This document shows positions 9,242 through 17,986 of a stretch of DNA of 53,857 nucleotides, piece by piece (within the stretch, counting starts at the first letter, position 1; each line of letters begins with the position of its first letter). A model generated the notes under the pieces. It worked only from the letters and a program-made list of their open reading frames with translations. It was not told where the DNA came from and made no database searches. The position numbers and the translations under genes are program-made. Source of the stretch: Calothrix anomala FACHB-343 (lineage in GTDB: Bacteria; Cyanobacteriota; Cyanobacteriia; Cyanobacteriales; Nostocaceae); contig NZ_JACJQG010000070.1 in assembly GCF_014696435.1 (NCBI RefSeq), forward strand, positions 1-53,857, given 5' to 3'.

Positions 9242-9937
9242 TTAATCCTTGTCCCTCAAGGCGCAGAATATCAAGCTGTGTGTCGTGGCTTAAGCCGTGT
9301 CACTACCACCAAGCCAAATGTCATTTCGATTCCTGTAGGTATAAAACCATTAACCACATATCTGCATAAATTGCAAGCAGATGGAATATTTAGCAATCAT
9401 CCACAGCTACAAGTGCTGCTGATGGGTGTGTGTGGTAGTTTATCGCCCAATTACCCAGTGGGAAAGATTGTATTGTATGAAAACTGTATTTATCAGGGAA
9501 AAGTGCAAGAGTGCGATCGCACTTTCACAGCACAGATGCGATCGCAATTAAATTCACAGCTTACCTTAGTTAAAGGGCTAACAAGCGATCGCGTAATTTG
9601 TTCCGCCGCCGAAAAACGCCAACTTGGTGAAACTCTAGGCGCTGATGTTGTCGATATGGAAGGATTTGCAGCCTTAGAATTTTTCAATTCTCTTGGCGTA
9701 GCAGTCACAATATTGCGTGTCGTCAGCGATGATTGTCACCATGATATCCCCGACTTAACATCAGCCATTAGCCCCGATGGTTCCCTGCGCCCGTTACCTT
9801 TAGCAATGACATTTATTAAACAGCCGATTGCTGCTATTCGTTTAATTCGTAGTTCTTTACAGGGATTAAAAGTATTAGAAGAAGTCAGCAAAAACATTCT
9901 AATTCCTCACTTACCCGAAATAACGCCCACAGGCTAA
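9227..9937 (+). CDS. hpnG: Adenosylhopane nucleosidase HpnG (hopanoid-associated phosphorylase)
   Basis: This 236-residue member of the purine nucleoside phosphorylase/MTA-SAH nucleosidase fold fits HpnG, which releases adenine from adenosylhopane to give ribosylhopane (or its phosphate). Seen: LILVPQGAEYQAV near the N-terminus, GVCGSL (~67-72), the VVDMEGFAAL motif typical of the family and RVVSDD at the base-binding end. The start lies in a heptamer repeat, so the N-terminus is set by slippage-prone DNA. The last codons and stop (PEITPTG) fall inside a palindromic element at 9915-10048. Together with hpnH it gives two consecutive steps of side-chain synthesis. Confidence 0.88.
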   Translation: MPHAPLILVPQGAEYQAVCRGLSRVTTTKPNVISIPVGIKPLTTYLHKLQADGIFSNHPQLQVLLMGVCGSLSPNYPVGKIVLYENCIYQGKVQECDRTFTAQMRSQLNSQLTLVKGLTSDRVICSAAEKRQLGETLGADVVDMEGFAALEFFNSLGVAVTILRVVSDDCHHDIPDLTSAISPDGSLRPLPLAMTFIKQPIAAIRLIRSSLQGLKVLEEVSKNILIPHLPEITPTG

Positions 9938-10048
9938 AGCCTGGGGCTATCGTTACCAAGCCCACCTTTGTGGGCTGGGGAAATTTAGCCCACAAAGGTG
10001 GGCTTTGTTCTATTAGCCGCACCCTTGAGGGTGACGGCGTTATTTCGG
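9915..10048. mobile_element. 134-bp MITE-like element with 13-bp terminal inverted repeats
   Basis: The ends CCGAAATAACGCC (9915-9927) and GGCGTTATTTCGG (10036-10048) are perfect inverted repeats. Inside are nested hairpins: AGGCTAAAGCCT, and AAGCCCACCTTTGTGGGCT paired with AGCCCACAAAGGTGGGCTT. No open reading frame of use. The inner hairpin pair resembles that of the 161-bp element at 19575 and 32891. The left end overlaps the 3' end of hpnG. No target duplication was recognised. Confidence 0.75.
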
Positions 10049-10128
10049 AATCAGCCAGAAGCACTCAGAGTCTAACTTGTCATCGATAATAATATTTATA
10101 TATATGTATTGCAGTCGGTGAATAAAAA

Positions 10129-10722
10129 ATGGGAAATACCCTTATGACACCACTTACATTAAATCTCAATTCTGTAATCAAACTAACTTCAGAAGAGTTT
10201 TATCAGCTATGTCAAGATAACCCCGATTTGAAGCTAGAACGAAACGCCGCAGGAGAATTAATTATCATGCCACCTACCGGAGGAGAAACAGGAAAACGTA
10301 ATGTTAATTTAATTCTGCAAGTAGCTCAATGGAACGAACAAAACCAGTTAGGAGAAGTTTTCGATTCTTCCACTGGATTTACTTTACCAAATGGGGCAGA
10401 TCGTTCTCCTGATGTTTCTTGGATTGAAAAAAGTCGCTGGAATGCTTTAACAAAAGAACAACGAGAAAAATTTATTCCCCTATGCCCCGATTTTGTCATT
10501 GAAATACTATCTCCATCAGATAGATTGCAAAAAGTCCAAGAAAAAATGCAAGAGTATTTAGACAATGGCTGTCGTCTCGGTTTATTAATTAATCGCAAAA
10601 AGCAAGAATTAGAAATCTATCGTCCCGATTATAAAGTCGAAATTTTACCAGCACCTCAAAGCTTTATCGCCGAAGATGTGTTACCCGGATTTATTTTAAA
10701 TTTGCAGAAAATTTGGGAATGA
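10129..10722 (+). CDS. Uma2 family protein (PD-(D/E)XK nuclease fold)
   Basis: This 197-residue protein fits the Uma2/COG4636 family, greatly expanded in cyanobacteria. Seen: LTSEEFYQLCQDNPDLKLER at the N-terminus, IIMPPTGGETG, the SPDVSW motif (metal-binding aspartate) and PDFVIEILSPSD (central E with downstream K) of the restriction-like fold. Start either at 10129 or at an ATG 15 bp downstream (10144, MTPLTLN), which gives the more typical N-terminus. The biological role of the family is poorly known. No partner gene is adjacent. Confidence 0.85.
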   Translation: MGNTLMTPLTLNLNSVIKLTSEEFYQLCQDNPDLKLERNAAGELIIMPPTGGETGKRNVNLILQVAQWNEQNQLGEVFDSSTGFTLPNGADRSPDVSWIEKSRWNALTKEQREKFIPLCPDFVIEILSPSDRLQKVQEKMQEYLDNGCRLGLLINRKKQELEIYRPDYKVEILPAPQSFIAEDVLPGFILNLQKIWE

Positions 10723-10735
10723 AAAAAAGCGATAA

Positions 10736-10867
10736 AAATCTCCCTCCAAATATCAAACCGAGTCGGATAGCTTGGTAGTCTGTAAAGTCGAATCAGTTGT
10801 CAGATTCATTAATGCTAAAACAAAATCAACAGAAGCATTGATCGAATGGATAAATGCTGATGTCTAA
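10736..10867 (+). pseudogene. Possible C-terminal gene remnant
   Basis: A 43-codon open stretch without a start codon begins just after an in-frame stop and ends in TAA. It reads as a protein tail (TKSTEALIEWINADV at the end) with balanced amino-acid use. An inverted-repeat element starts 11 bp after its stop, consistent with a truncated gene in a decaying region. No family recognised; it could be chance. Confidence 0.22.
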
Positions 10868-10878
10868 TCGAATTACAT

Positions 10879-10985
10879 TTACAGCAGTTTTCATGCATTT
10901 GAACCACAATCGTAGTAGTAGGGGCACGGCACCAGTAAGATTATTGTATGTACGAGAAAATTGTGGATGTTCCCTACAGTGTGGT
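10879..10985. mobile_element. TTACAGCAGTTTTCA element, diverged copy
   Basis: It begins with TTACAGCAGTTTTCA and shares AGGGGCACGGCA, CAGTAA, ATTATTGTATGTA and TGTTCCCTAC in order with the complete copy at 12999-13126. The right inverted end is not recognisable, so the right boundary is approximate. Confidence 0.55.
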
Positions 10986-11677
10986 CTATTTACCCATAAC
11001 ATTCAGGACAACCAAATAATCGAAATCTATGCCCAATGCCCATAAATACAACAACACCCAAGCTGCGACCTGCTTAGTGATTTCCTCTGCTTTATCATGA
11101 CATCTGGGGATACAATTCATAATTACATACTCGCCATGTAATTAATGTTTATTTGTATAACCCCCTCTTTACCATATTGAGGAAATATTAGCTTTCGAGT
11201 TGGGTGTTGTTGTTTGTTGACGAGACAGACTATGTAACAGCTTGTTTTACCTCTTAACTAACGTGGACTCTATCATCTTGGCTGTTGTATCTGCCAGGGA
11301 AGCTCTGTAGCTTCAATCATTAAAATAACATCATTAAATTCTGAGATCTCATACTGAAATTAAACTTTACTACTTTGATAATTCCCACTCATTAATTGCA
11401 ACGATTGCTTTACATATTTTCTACTTTTCTGTTTGCTAATCGCAGTTGCTGACAAATCAAGCGGCATATCCACATATTCTAGAGGGCATGGCATTGCCAT
11501 GCCCCTACAGTCGCATTCTTGTTTAAAATTACTCTTAAAATCAAACACAAAAATTTCTCTCCCCTAACCCTAACCCCTAGTAACGTAAATGTTGGGTTTC
11601 GTTCCTCAACCCAACCTACATTGAAGTCTAATTTAGGGTTTGAAAACAGTCCCTAGCCCCTAGCCCGTAATTAAGAA
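10986..11677. other. Gene-free region upstream of convergent pstS end
   Basis: No convincing gene is seen in these ~690 bp. It holds a palindrome at 11484-11504 and, at 11590-11622, a partial copy of the TTGGGTTTCGTTCCTCAACC sequence that forms one arm of the element at 41810-41929. It appears to be a collection site for repeats. Confidence 0.5.
11484..11504. repeat. Perfect palindrome, copy 1
   Basis: GGGCATGGCA, a single T, then TGCCATGCCC. The identical 21-bp palindrome occurs at 51476-51496. Confidence 0.8.
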
Positions 11678-12730
11678 TTATTTCTCAATATGCTGTGCTG
11701 CTGACTTTACTTGACTTACCACTTTGGGAGACAGAGGAATATATCCCAGTTCTAAACTAGATTTTTGTCCTTCAGTCACAGCCCAGTTGACAAAGTTTTG
11801 GATTGTTTGGGCTTTGGCTGGATCTGGATATTTTTTATAAGTTAACAACCAGGTATAAGTGACAATGGGGTAAGATTCAGCTGCTATCGGATCGGCTATA
11901 AAAGCAATCAAGGTATCGGTGGGTAATTTGACTGCTTCTAAGGTTTTAGCTACTGACTCTGGTGTGGGGATAATGTAATTACCAGATTTATTTTCTAAAG
12001 CGGCTACAGGTAATTTGTTATGTGTGGCGTAGACATATTCAACATAGCCAATCGCCCCCACAGTTTGTTGAATTTGGGCGGTAACGCCTTCATTTCCTCT
12101 AGCAGCAATTCCCACAGGCCATTGTATAGATCTACCAGCCCCGACTTTATTCTTCCATTCTGGACTAATAGCGCTGAAGTGTTCTGTTAAAACGCTGGTA
12201 GTTCCACTACCATCGGTTCTATGGATGACTTGAATGGGGAGATTCGGTAATTGTATCCCTGGATTAGCGCTGGCGATGCGGGGATCGTTCCAATTGGTAA
12301 TTTTCCCTAAAAATATATCTGTGTAGACTTGGCGTGATAGCTTAAGATTATTGGGTATATTTGGCACATTGTAAGCTAATACGACTGAACTAGCAGTCAT
12401 CGGTAAAGCGATCGCGCCTCTTTTAATTTTAGCTACTTGTTCGTGGGTAATGCCGATATCACTGCCTGCAAAGTCTACAGTACCATCAATCAATTGTTGG
12501 ATGCCGACACTGCTACCTAAAGATTGATAGTTAATTTCCACATGAGGATTTACCTGATTGTAGTCTGCAATCCAGCGCTGGTATAAAGGTGCAGGAAAAC
12601 TTGCGCCAGCACCTATCAAAGAAACAGTATTGACGTTTTTAGAGTTAGCACTACAGGAAGCTAAACTTAATGAGACCGCAATTAAGGGGATAAGAGCAGG
12701 CGATCGCTTAAATTGGAGATGAGATAACAT
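11678..12730 (-). CDS. pstS: Phosphate ABC transporter substrate-binding lipoprotein PstS
   Basis: This 350-residue protein has an N-terminal lipoprotein signal ending in LSLASC (lipobox cysteine ~26). It then has the PstS signature order: GAGASFPAPLYQRWI, QSLGSSVGIQQLIDGTVDFAGSD, and THRTDGSGTT-like VIHRDGSGTT context read here as VIHRTDGSGTTSVL, the loop that binds phosphate. It captures periplasmic phosphate for the PstCAB permease. No pstC, pstA or pstB is adjacent, so this is a stand-alone copy, as is common in cyanobacteria. No clear Pho box was recognised upstream, where a heptamer repeat occupies the leader region. Confidence 0.92.
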   Translation of the reverse strand: MLSHLQFKRSPALIPLIAVSLSLASCSANSKNVNTVSLIGAGASFPAPLYQRWIADYNQVNPHVEINYQSLGSSVGIQQLIDGTVDFAGSDIGITHEQVAKIKRGAIALPMTASSVVLAYNVPNIPNNLKLSRQVYTDIFLGKITNWNDPRIASANPGIQLPNLPIQVIHRTDGSGTTSVLTEHFSAISPEWKNKVGAGRSIQWPVGIAARGNEGVTAQIQQTVGAIGYVEYVYATHNKLPVAALENKSGNYIIPTPESVAKTLEAVKLPTDTLIAFIADPIAAESYPIVTYTWLLTYKKYPDPAKAQTIQNFVNWAVTEGQKSSLELGYIPLSPKVVSQVKSAAQHIEK

Positions 12731-12753
12731 GAAAATTTAGAGTTTCAATAATT

Positions 12754-12810
12754 AATAGTCAATAGTCAATAGTCAATAGTCAAGGGTCAACGGTCAACAG
12801 TCAACCGTCA
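12754..12810. repeat. AATAGTC heptamer repeat upstream of pstS
   Basis: Four or more AATAGTC units are followed by degenerate GGTCAAC units, beginning 24 bp upstream of the pstS start codon. Confidence 0.8.
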
Positions 12811-12878
12811 GATGATTATAGTAGTTGATTAAAAGATTTGTGATAGTTTTAGAAACCTCGTCCATTTTGAAACCTGGA

Positions 12879-12960
12879 GTAGTGCGGGCAGCGTTCGACT
12901 GAGCGCTCACGCCGAAGTCTTACCCGCTAAGAAGCCCAGGGAGCAAGATGCTCCCACTAC
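12879..12960. mobile_element. Small inverted-repeat element, GTAGTG family (copy 2)
   Basis: An 82-bp stretch bounded by GTAGTG and CACTAC, GC-richer than its surroundings, with internal complementary pieces. Ends match the element at 8630-8709, but the interior differs, so the relation is tentative. Confidence 0.45.
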
Positions 12961-12998
12961 TTTTAAAACTATGGTTCTCAAAATAGATGTGGTTTATG

Positions 12999-13126
12999 TT
13001 ACAGCAGTTTTCAGGTCAATAGACCACGCTGTAGGGGCACGGCATCAGTAAAATTATTGTATGTATTAAAAGATTGTCGGTGTTCCCTACGATAGATGTG
13101 GTTCAAATAGGTGAAAACTGCTGTAA
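12999..13126. mobile_element. 128-bp MITE-like element with 15-bp terminal inverted repeats
   Basis: TTACAGCAGTTTTCA (12999-13013) and TGAAAACTGCTGTAA (13112-13126) are perfect inverted repeats. A diverged relative is at 10879. There is no coding capacity. It lies between pstS and ccsB. Confidence 0.75.
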
Positions 13127-13180
13127 ATTGGTGAGCATTGCCCACCAATTTAAAAACTTGATAATTTTGTCTGGCAAATA

Positions 13181-14581
13181 TCAAGAGGATACGCCACTGA
13201 CTGGGGTTTTAACTTGACTTTCTGAGGGATTATTCAACTGCTCTAAAATATCCAACACTTGCTGTTCAAAAGCGACTTGGGCGCGATTGGTTTTACCGCC
13301 AACAAATAAGCGATCACCTTTTTTTAATGCCCAAATTTGCGAATGAGAAAAGTAACTCATTACTACACCCAACATCAGTAAAGCAAAGCCTGTATAAACA
13401 ATTGGTATACCTGGATCGGCTTTAATTTGTAAACCTGTACTACCAATGACTTCTAAAATTCTTAATCTCACCCCATTAACTTGGGTAGACATCCCCGCAC
13501 GGACTGTATCTATTAACTTACCAGTTTCATCGTAAATTAATACCATTCCTTGTAAGTCTTTGGCGATTAAAGAAACGCCTTCACTTAAATCTGGTTTAGT
13601 GGGAATCCATGTACCCCAAATTCGCCCTGCACCATTGGTATCTAACTGTGCCATTGGTAATTGAAAAATGGGGCTATTATTAAATCTAATTTTTACCCCG
13701 GAAATTCCCCAATCAGTTTGATAGAATGTGACGCCGTGATAACGCAGTGGTTGATTGACGAAAATCTTTTTATGGTCAACTTCTTTTCCCTGGTTATCTA
13801 ACACAGACATATCAGAATAAAACTGATCGATTCCGCCTGAAGGAGTGTAATCAATCCAAAAGCGATTGACGCGAACAGACCAATCTTTAGGCACTTGCGA
13901 TAATGCTAAAGGCCCCGCATCGATAATATTTTTTACCTGAAATGTAGAACCACTGGGAACCATTTCTTGAGCCATAAAACCAGTCATTGCACCCCAAATT
14001 CCCCCTAAGAGAATGGTGACAATGCCAATATGCACGATAATCGGGCCGATGCGTCCCACGATTCCTTTACGCGCATAAAGAATATCGTCTTTTTCTTGAA
14101 AAATTTTATAACGCTGATTTTTTAATATTTGGCTGAGGCTATCTAAAGAACCTGTTTCTAATTCTGCACTCAAAGCTAACTTTTGAAATTGGCGCGGTTC
14201 TTCGTAATATTTCCAACGCTGGGCTGCTTTTAATGCGGGAAGTTGGCGGGTAAAAGTACAAGCAGTCAAGCTCGTACCAAATAAGACGAGTATGCCTAAA
14301 AACCACCAGGTACGATATACATGGTCTAATCCTACTACCTGGATGACTTTCCAACTCAGGAAACCAAATAAAGCTGGATGTTCGGGGTAATTAGCTTGGT
14401 AAAAAGCGGGTGTCTGACCTTGTTCAATGACAGTACCGCTAATACTAAATAAAGCGATAATCAGTAAAAGTGCGATCGCTAAACGTAAATCTGTGAGTAC
14501 AGGTAAAAACTCTCGCCGCAAGAAGCGACCAGGTAATGACCACCAACTTGTTTGTGTGGTGGGGGAATTGTCTGTTGTCAT
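13181..14581 (-). CDS. ccs1: System II cytochrome c biogenesis protein CcsB/Ccs1 (ResB family)
   Basis: This 466-residue membrane protein delivers or ligates heme to apocytochromes in System II cytochrome c maturation at the thylakoid/plasma membrane. Three N-terminal membrane segments are visible (around 35-55, 85-105 and 185-205; [20 protein letters not shown] includes a conserved histidine). A large lumenal ResB domain and a last segment near 395-415 ([20 protein letters not shown]) follow. Length is normal for cyanobacterial Ccs1. It follows ccdA by 3 bp, so they are one operon supplying reductant and heme handling to the same pathway. CcsA is not in the window. Confidence 0.92.
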   Translation of the reverse strand: MTTDNSPTTQTSWWSLPGRFLRREFLPVLTDLRLAIALLLIIALFSISGTVIEQGQTPAFYQANYPEHPALFGFLSWKVIQVVGLDHVYRTWWFLGILVLFGTSLTACTFTRQLPALKAAQRWKYYEEPRQFQKLALSAELETGSLDSLSQILKNQRYKIFQEKDDILYARKGIVGRIGPIIVHIGIVTILLGGIWGAMTGFMAQEMVPSGSTFQVKNIIDAGPLALSQVPKDWSVRVNRFWIDYTPSGGIDQFYSDMSVLDNQGKEVDHKKIFVNQPLRYHGVTFYQTDWGISGVKIRFNNSPIFQLPMAQLDTNGAGRIWGTWIPTKPDLSEGVSLIAKDLQGMVLIYDETGKLIDTVRAGMSTQVNGVRLRILEVIGSTGLQIKADPGIPIVYTGFALLMLGVVMSYFSHSQIWALKKGDRLFVGGKTNRAQVAFEQQVLDILEQLNNPSESQVKTPVSGVSS

Positions 14582-14584
14582 TAC

Positions 14585-15325
14585 TTAAAAACTTCCTAAG
14601 GGAATCCGCGAAATTAACGAAAATACACCAAATCCTACCAATAACACACCGCTAACTGGATTAATCCAACCAGACCAGCGACGCATTTCTAACAGCTTTT
14701 TAATTGCAGCAGTAAAAGTACCTGCCAAAATTAAGGGTGCAACATAGCCTGCTGTATAAGCAATGAGTAAAACAGCCCCTAAAATTAAGTCTTGGCTACT
14801 TGCCACCCAACCCAGTAAACTAGCTAAAACGGGGGTACTACAAGGTGAGGCGACTAACCCAAAAGTTAAACCCAAGGCGTAAGAACGAATTCCCGGCGGT
14901 AAATCCGTCGAAATCCAATTAGTTTCGCCTAAAGAAGGAAATTGCAGGGGTAAAGCTTCTAGTAAATTCAACCCCATGAGAATGGCGATAATACTCACAA
15001 TAATTGGTAAGCCGACTCCCACTTGTCCGTAAACTTTGCCCACAAAAGCGGCGATAATTCCCAATCCGGCGAGTGTGGTTGCTAATCCCAACGCAAACCA
15101 AGTAGATTGGGCTGCGGCTTGTAGACGGCTTTTTGCTTCATAACCGCCGATATAACCAATAGTAATCGGCAGCATCGACAGCATACAGGGCGTGAGGCTG
15201 GTAAGTAAACCAGCTAGAAAAATAATGCCAATACTCACCAAGCTGAGGTGTCCAAGTTGATTAGCAACAAGGGCGTTGGCAAATTGTTCGAGTTTGTAAA
15301 GTTGGATTTGCAAAGTCTCAAGCAT
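14585..15325 (-). CDS. ccdA: Thiol-disulfide transporter CcdA
   Basis: This 246-residue protein has six predicted membrane segments. The two redox cysteines are seen in SLTPCMLSMLPIT and in LVASPCSTPVLASLLGW, the paired P-C motifs of the CcdA/DsbD family. It moves reducing equivalents across the membrane to keep apocytochrome c cysteines reduced for heme attachment. The gene precedes ccs1 with a 3-bp gap on the same strand, so co-transcription is likely. Full length for the cyanobacterial form. Confidence 0.92.
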   Translation of the reverse strand: MLETLQIQLYKLEQFANALVANQLGHLSLVSIGIIFLAGLLTSLTPCMLSMLPITIGYIGGYEAKSRLQAAAQSTWFALGLATTLAGLGIIAAFVGKVYGQVGVGLPIIVSIIAILMGLNLLEALPLQFPSLGETNWISTDLPPGIRSYALGLTFGLVASPCSTPVLASLLGWVASSQDLILGAVLLIAYTAGYVAPLILAGTFTAAIKKLLEMRRWSGWINPVSGVLLVGFGVFSLISRIPLGSF

Positions 15326-15462
15326 GGGGCATCTTAGGCAGGGAATGCTTACTATGCTTGAATTTTAGCTTACTTTGGCTAGAGGGTGAGGAAGCCGGTG
15401 GGTTAATATAGTGGCATGGCTAAAACTCATATATGGCAATCCTATTTGAGATGCAAACAAAA

Positions 15463-15506
15463 GGGACAAGGAAGACAAGGAGGACAAGGGGGACAAGGAA
15501 GATAAG
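15463..15506. repeat. GGACAAGGA nonamer tandem repeat
   Basis: About five 9-bp units of GGACAAGGA type (A/G variants) lie between ccdA and the toxin-antitoxin pair. Non-coding as far as can be seen. Confidence 0.75.
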
Positions 15507-15574
15507 TATTTATAATTCATTTAGGATTGCTATAGATGTAGTAAAACTAGAATAAATCTGCTGAATTTATCAGT

Positions 15575-15805
15575 ATGCCGATATTATTAGATGTAACAGT
15601 TGAGCAAGTAATCGCCTTAGTCCAACAATTACCTATAGAAGGAAAGAAAGCAATATTTGAGTTACTGCAAAAAGAATTAGTGGATGGGGATAATCCTTGG
15701 CTAAAATTGGCTGGGAAATACAAAGACGATCCCCAATTTGATGAAATGTTAGCTTACATAGAAGCTGAACGAAAAGAACTTGATGCGCAAGAGGAAATTA
15801 AGTGA
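15575..15805 (+). CDS. Probable antitoxin of a VapBC-type pair
   Basis: A 76-residue acidic protein overlaps the following PIN-domain gene by 4 bp (GTGA), the usual layout of an antitoxin before its toxin. The N-terminal half (VTVEQVIALVQQLPIEGKKAIFELL, read as helices) is of the kind found in cyanobacterial DUF2281-like antitoxins. The C-terminal half is charged (EAERKELDAQEEIK) and may bind the toxin. It lacks a clear ribbon-helix-helix DNA-binding motif. Function is inferred from its position and size. Confidence 0.7.
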   Translation: MPILLDVTVEQVIALVQQLPIEGKKAIFELLQKELVDGDNPWLKLAGKYKDDPQFDEMLAYIEAERKELDAQEEIK

Positions 15806-16227
15806 GTTTGTGGATTCTCGATACCGATCATTTTTCGCTTTTACAACGAGGACATCCAGGTATCCGCAAATGTATTAGTCAAGTTAAGGTACAGGAAATT
15901 GCTATTACTATTATTTCAGCCGAAGAACAAATTCGCGGAAGACTGAATATCATTAGACGAGCAAGTTCCAATAACGATCTAGTTTTGGCTTACCGACGTT
16001 TAAAAGAGTTATTAGATGATTTGCAAACTCTCAATGTTCTAGATTTTACGCCGGAAGCTTCGCTAATTTATGACAATCTAATCCGGCAAAAAATTCGGAT
16101 TGGAACCAGAGATTTAAGAATAGCGTCTATCGCACTAGCTGTAAAAGGAACTGTCATAACCCGCAATCTACGAGATTTTGAGCAGGTTCCGAATTTGAAA
16201 CTTGAAGATTGGACTTTAGAAAATTAA
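15802..16227 (+). CDS. PIN-domain toxin (VapC-like ribonuclease)
   Basis: This 141-residue protein has the PIN metal-binding acidic set: D7 and D9 in WILDTDHFSLL, the glutamate in ISAEEQIRGRL, the aspartate in GTRDLRIASIAL and the aspartate in TRNLRDFEQV. PIN toxins cleave RNA. The start is a GTG inside the antitoxin stop overlap, indicating coupled translation. Size is typical of cyanobacterial VapC proteins. The specific RNA target cannot be read from sequence. Confidence 0.85.
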   Translation: MSLWILDTDHFSLLQRGHPGIRKCISQVKVQEIAITIISAEEQIRGRLNIIRRASSNNDLVLAYRRLKELLDDLQTLNVLDFTPEASLIYDNLIRQKIRIGTRDLRIASIALAVKGTVITRNLRDFEQVPNLKLEDWTLEN

Positions 16228-16343
16228 AGGCGATCGCCAATTGATTTTGTTTTACCAATCCTCAAAGAATGGAGTGAGCAAGAAAATATTTGATGTCATC
16301 AGCCTTGTCACAAATGACAAATGACTAATGACAAATGCCCATT

Positions 16344-16577
16344 TCAATCATCGCTTAAGGTTTCAATTAACAAATCTACCTGCTGTTGTCGCTGTTGAAG
16401 AAAATTCTCGCATTGACGTAAATATTCCACAGCAGTGGAAAACTGAGCAAATACTTGTTCTAATTCCAACTCGCCTGTTTCAATGCGAGTGATGATTGTT
16501 TCAATTTCCGCCACTTTCGCTTCATAATTCCCCGCCGTCATTGCTTCAGAATTCTCAGCTTTACTACGTTTAATCAT
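16344..16577 (-). CDS. xseB: Exodeoxyribonuclease VII small subunit
   Basis: A 77-residue helical protein with the XseB pattern ([25 protein letters not shown] and an ECENFLQ-type second helix). It binds XseA to form exonuclease VII, which degrades single-stranded DNA to oligonucleotides. The start overlaps the xseA stop by 4 bp. Confidence 0.9.
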   Translation of the reverse strand: MIKRSKAENSEAMTAGNYEAKVAEIETIITRIETGELELEQVFAQFSTAVEYLRQCENFLQQRQQQVDLLIETLSDD

Positions 16578-17806
16578 TCTTGTACTTCCGTAACTTTAAC
16601 TTTAGCTTCGCCCTGCCCTAATTGAATCAATAATTCATCCCCAACAGCTAACTCAGCAACAGAACGAGCGATCGCGCCATTTTCTTGTCTAACTACGGCG
16701 TAACCACGCTGTAATACGGCTTTGGGGTCAAGTGTAGCTAATTTTTGCCGCAACAGTTCCAAATGTTGGCTGGATTGCTGCGATCGCCTTTTTGTCGCTT
16801 GAATTAATTGCTGACGTTTCCAGGCTAGTTTTTCTACTTCTTGCTTTACTTGTCGATCTAAGCGTAAATGCCTTAACCGATTTTGCAACACTTGTAATTT
16901 ATTTTGTGCAGTTTCTACAGAGTATTGCATTACCTCCTGTAAAACTGCCACTCGCTGCCGATGTTGAGTATACAATTCTGCTAGAGCGGGGACAACTATC
17001 TCGGCTGCGGCTGTCGGGGTGTGGGCGCAGACATCTGCGGCTAAATCAGCTAAAGATTCATCTCGTTGATGACCAATTCCCGTAATTACAGGTATAGAAC
17101 AATTAGCGAGCGATCGCACTACTCGTTCATCATTAAAGCAAGCTAATTCTTCCACCGCACCGCCGCCCCTAGCTAAAATTATCACCTGGGCACGACCATC
17201 TTTTTCTACTCGTTCAATGGCTTTAACTATAGATTCCGGCGCTTGCTCGCCTTGTACTGTTGCGGGTGAAAATAATATATGTAACCCTGGATACCTATGT
17301 TTGAGGGTTTTTTGGATATCGCCCCAAGCCGCAGCCGTTGGTGAAGTGACAACAGCGATAGTTTGGGGATGCAAAGGAAGCGATCGCTTTCTTGCGGGAT
17401 CGAACAATCCTTCAGCCAGCAGGCGATTTTTTAACTGTTGATAGCGTAACGCTTGTAAACCCGCACCAGCCGGGAAAGCTTGCCATACAGATAGCTGATA
17501 TTCTCCCCTTTGCGGATAAACCCTGAGACTACCTAAAATAATGATTTGCTCCCCTGGAACTGGTATTTGTGCCAATTTCGCCAATTGCCCATTCCAAGCT
17601 ACACACTTAATTCCCGCCGTACCATCAGGATCTTGCAACGTGAAAAATAAACCACTGCGATGGTGATTAGCACTAGAAACCTCTCCCACCACCCAAACTT
17701 GACGCAGGTGTTCATCCTGTTCCAATAGCAAGCGGATGTAGTCAGTTAATCCAGCGACAGATAGGGCAGTCTGAGGAATTACAGAATTGACAAAATCAGA
17801 AGTCAT
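16574..17806 (-). CDS. xseA: Exodeoxyribonuclease VII large subunit
   Basis: A 410-residue catalytic subunit of exonuclease VII. An N-terminal OB-fold ([21 protein letters not shown]) binds single-stranded DNA. The nuclease domain shows [27 protein letters not shown] and [18 protein letters not shown] coiled-coil region follows, and a C-terminal [13 protein letters not shown] segment is typical of the family. Slightly shorter than the E. coli protein (~456), usual for cyanobacteria. It forms an operon with xseB through a 4-bp overlap. Confidence 0.95.
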   Translation of the reverse strand: MTSDFVNSVIPQTALSVAGLTDYIRLLLEQDEHLRQVWVVGEVSSANHHRSGLFFTLQDPDGTAGIKCVAWNGQLAKLAQIPVPGEQIIILGSLRVYPQRGEYQLSVWQAFPAGAGLQALRYQQLKNRLLAEGLFDPARKRSLPLHPQTIAVVTSPTAAAWGDIQKTLKHRYPGLHILFSPATVQGEQAPESIVKAIERVEKDGRAQVIILARGGGAVEELACFNDERVVRSLANCSIPVITGIGHQRDESLADLAADVCAHTPTAAAEIVVPALAELYTQHRQRVAVLQEVMQYSVETAQNKLQVLQNRLRHLRLDRQVKQEVEKLAWKRQQLIQATKRRSQQSSQHLELLRQKLATLDPKAVLQRGYAVVRQENGAIARSVAELAVGDELLIQLGQGEAKVKVTEVQE

Positions 17807-17901
17807 CGAAGACGCCTAAAAAGGATACACCAGCAAGAGACTATTCAAATGGTAGCAGGGAGCAGGGAGACAATTGTAGAGACGCGATGAATCGCGTCTT
17901 C

Positions 17902-17942
17902 GCCCAATGCCCCATGCCCAATGCCCAATGCCCAATACCCCA
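17902..17942. repeat. CCCAATG heptamer repeat
   Basis: Runs of CCCAATG and CCCCATG units lie between the divergent xseA and GTPase genes, preceded by a small hairpin (AGACGCGATGAATCGCGTCT, 17879-17898). Confidence 0.8.
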
Positions 17943-17986
17943 TCAACCTATTAAGATGAGAAACATCCGCCTACTGAATACCCGTT

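Noticed and set aside
10854-11045. 63-codon reading frame
   Set aside because: It spans a diverged copy of the TTACAGCAGTTTTCA element and has no protein-like pattern.
12731-12830. Pho box upstream of pstS
   Set aside because: Looked for paired CTTAACCT-like repeats; only AATAGTC/GGTCAAC heptamers are present, so no claim is made.
15575-16227. Toxin-antitoxin pair as a new system
   Set aside because: Layout and PIN residues match ordinary VapBC-type modules common in cyanobacteria.
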